Source: Membranipora membranacea | Lineage: Eukaryota > Bryozoa > Gymnolaemata > Cheilostomatida > Membraniporidae | Direction of reading: 5' to 3' | Assembly (NCBI GenBank): GCA_914767715.1 | Contig: OU612068.1 | Location: forward strand, 31,496,001-31,560,000 | DNA length: 64,000 bases | Shown here: positions 63,402 through 64,000 of the stretch, in pieces | Position numbering within the stretch: position 1 is the first letter of the stretch | How the letters are laid out: the number at the start of each line of letters is the position of its first letter | The notes under the pieces: generated by a model | The model's input: the letters and a program-made list of their open reading frames with translations, nothing else | Database searches by the model: none | What the model was told of the DNA's origin: nothing | Translations under genes and position numbers: made by a program

Positions 63402-64000
63402 GTAAGACGACTTCTGGAATTATCTGGAAAACTCGATAAGTTCATCAGAGATCTCAGGCTGATATGATCTGCTTTGCAACTTCAATAGGGAACGACGTAA
63501 TAGATCAGGATTGGTTAAGTCGAGAAGTAATCTTTGGTTATTTCTCTCCAGGGAATTACATAAATCTTGCAATGGCACAATATACCCATGGGATCTACTC
63601 TCAAACGATTCATTCTGGTGTAATATATATCTACCCACAACAACATGACAAAGGAAAATCTCTTTATAAGGAGTAAGTCCTGCCGACAGCTTATGCGTAT
63701 GCCACAGATCAGTGAACAGGTGTACAACCCAGGGTCAATTTGATCTCTCACTAAGAGAGCTTATTGGAATTTTTGGGTGCTGTCAAACCATTTAACTTGA
63801 GCTATCAAGATGATCGCTGTAGATACAAATAGACACCAATTCAATGTTTGAGTTTCAGGCATGCAAAGTACATTAATGACCAGTTTACCAACAGACCCTT
63901 ACTTTAATATATCATGCAATGATCATCCCCTAGAGGTCGACAAAGAGGCTTGCGTCAAGTGCCACCAAGGCAGTAGCTATTTATCAGAGAAAGTCATCGC
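63402..64000. other. Intron of the PDZ gene at the right edge
   Basis: The next exon should begin with the D of the AGMQRGD turn and the second half of the PDZ. The acceptor-like site near 63552 (ctccag) leads to sequence without PDZ character, so the exon is probably beyond the window. Confidence 0.5.

Noticed and set aside
63464-63676. Continuation of the PDZ domain
   Set aside because: The acceptor at about 63552 would give GNYINLAMAQ..., which lacks PDZ strands and reaches a stop without a donor.

Overview
This is nuclear DNA of an intron-rich animal (metazoan). Genes are split by many short introns (mostly about 100-1000 nt) with ordinary GT-AG splice sites. The non-coding sequence is AT-rich, and the gene set includes animal-type RACGAP1, alpha-catulin and a tamalin-type PDZ scaffold. 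Conserved blocks are recognisable against vertebrate proteins but clearly diverged, which suggests an invertebrate with a fairly compact genome. I cannot place the phylum from this window. All gene models were assembled by eye from reading frames, splice sites and intron phase. The phase bookkeeping closes exactly for every model given high confidence.

Layout, left to right. (1) 1-1787 (+): 3' part of a GH18 chitinase with an intact catalytic motif and a C-terminal membrane anchor. (2) 2191-5579 (-): N-terminal WD40 half of PAN2 (poly(A) deadenylase subunit) in seven exons; the catalytic half is not in the window. (3) 5580-10073: spacer with a foldback element, a CR1/jockey-like LINE tail, a perfect 17-bp hairpin, a CCAAT/E-box cluster and exon-like segments leading into the next gene. 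(4) 10084-15324 (+): complete RACGAP1 (centralspindlin RhoGAP), 14 exons, 666 aa. (5) 16719-46264 (+): a very large TPR gene, TTC6-like, 42 exons, 2229 aa. Its introns hold a tRNA-derived SINE, a possible antisense membrane-protein gene, a 4.2-kb DNA transposon with long inverted repeats, and a 358-bp TTAA-flanked MITE. (6) 47164-53078 (-): an alpha-catulin/alpha-catenin family gene, 11 exons, 496 aa, ending well before the usual C-terminal domain and convergent with the TPR gene. (7) 57105 to the right edge (+): 5' part of a tamalin/CYTIP-type PDZ gene with two candidate first exons, running off the window.

The genes do not form one pathway. PAN2 acts in mRNA decay, RACGAP1 in cytokinesis and Rho signalling, catulin in adhesion and Rho scaffolding, and the PDZ protein in membrane-receptor/ARF-GEF scaffolding. 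The TPR protein is a long repeat scaffold of unknown role. The most unusual points are the split of PAN2 next to the chitinase gene, the C-terminally shortened catulin, the phase-consistent small reading frame that stops one base before the RACGAP1 start codon, the antisense gene candidate inside the TPR gene, and several well-formed mobile elements.
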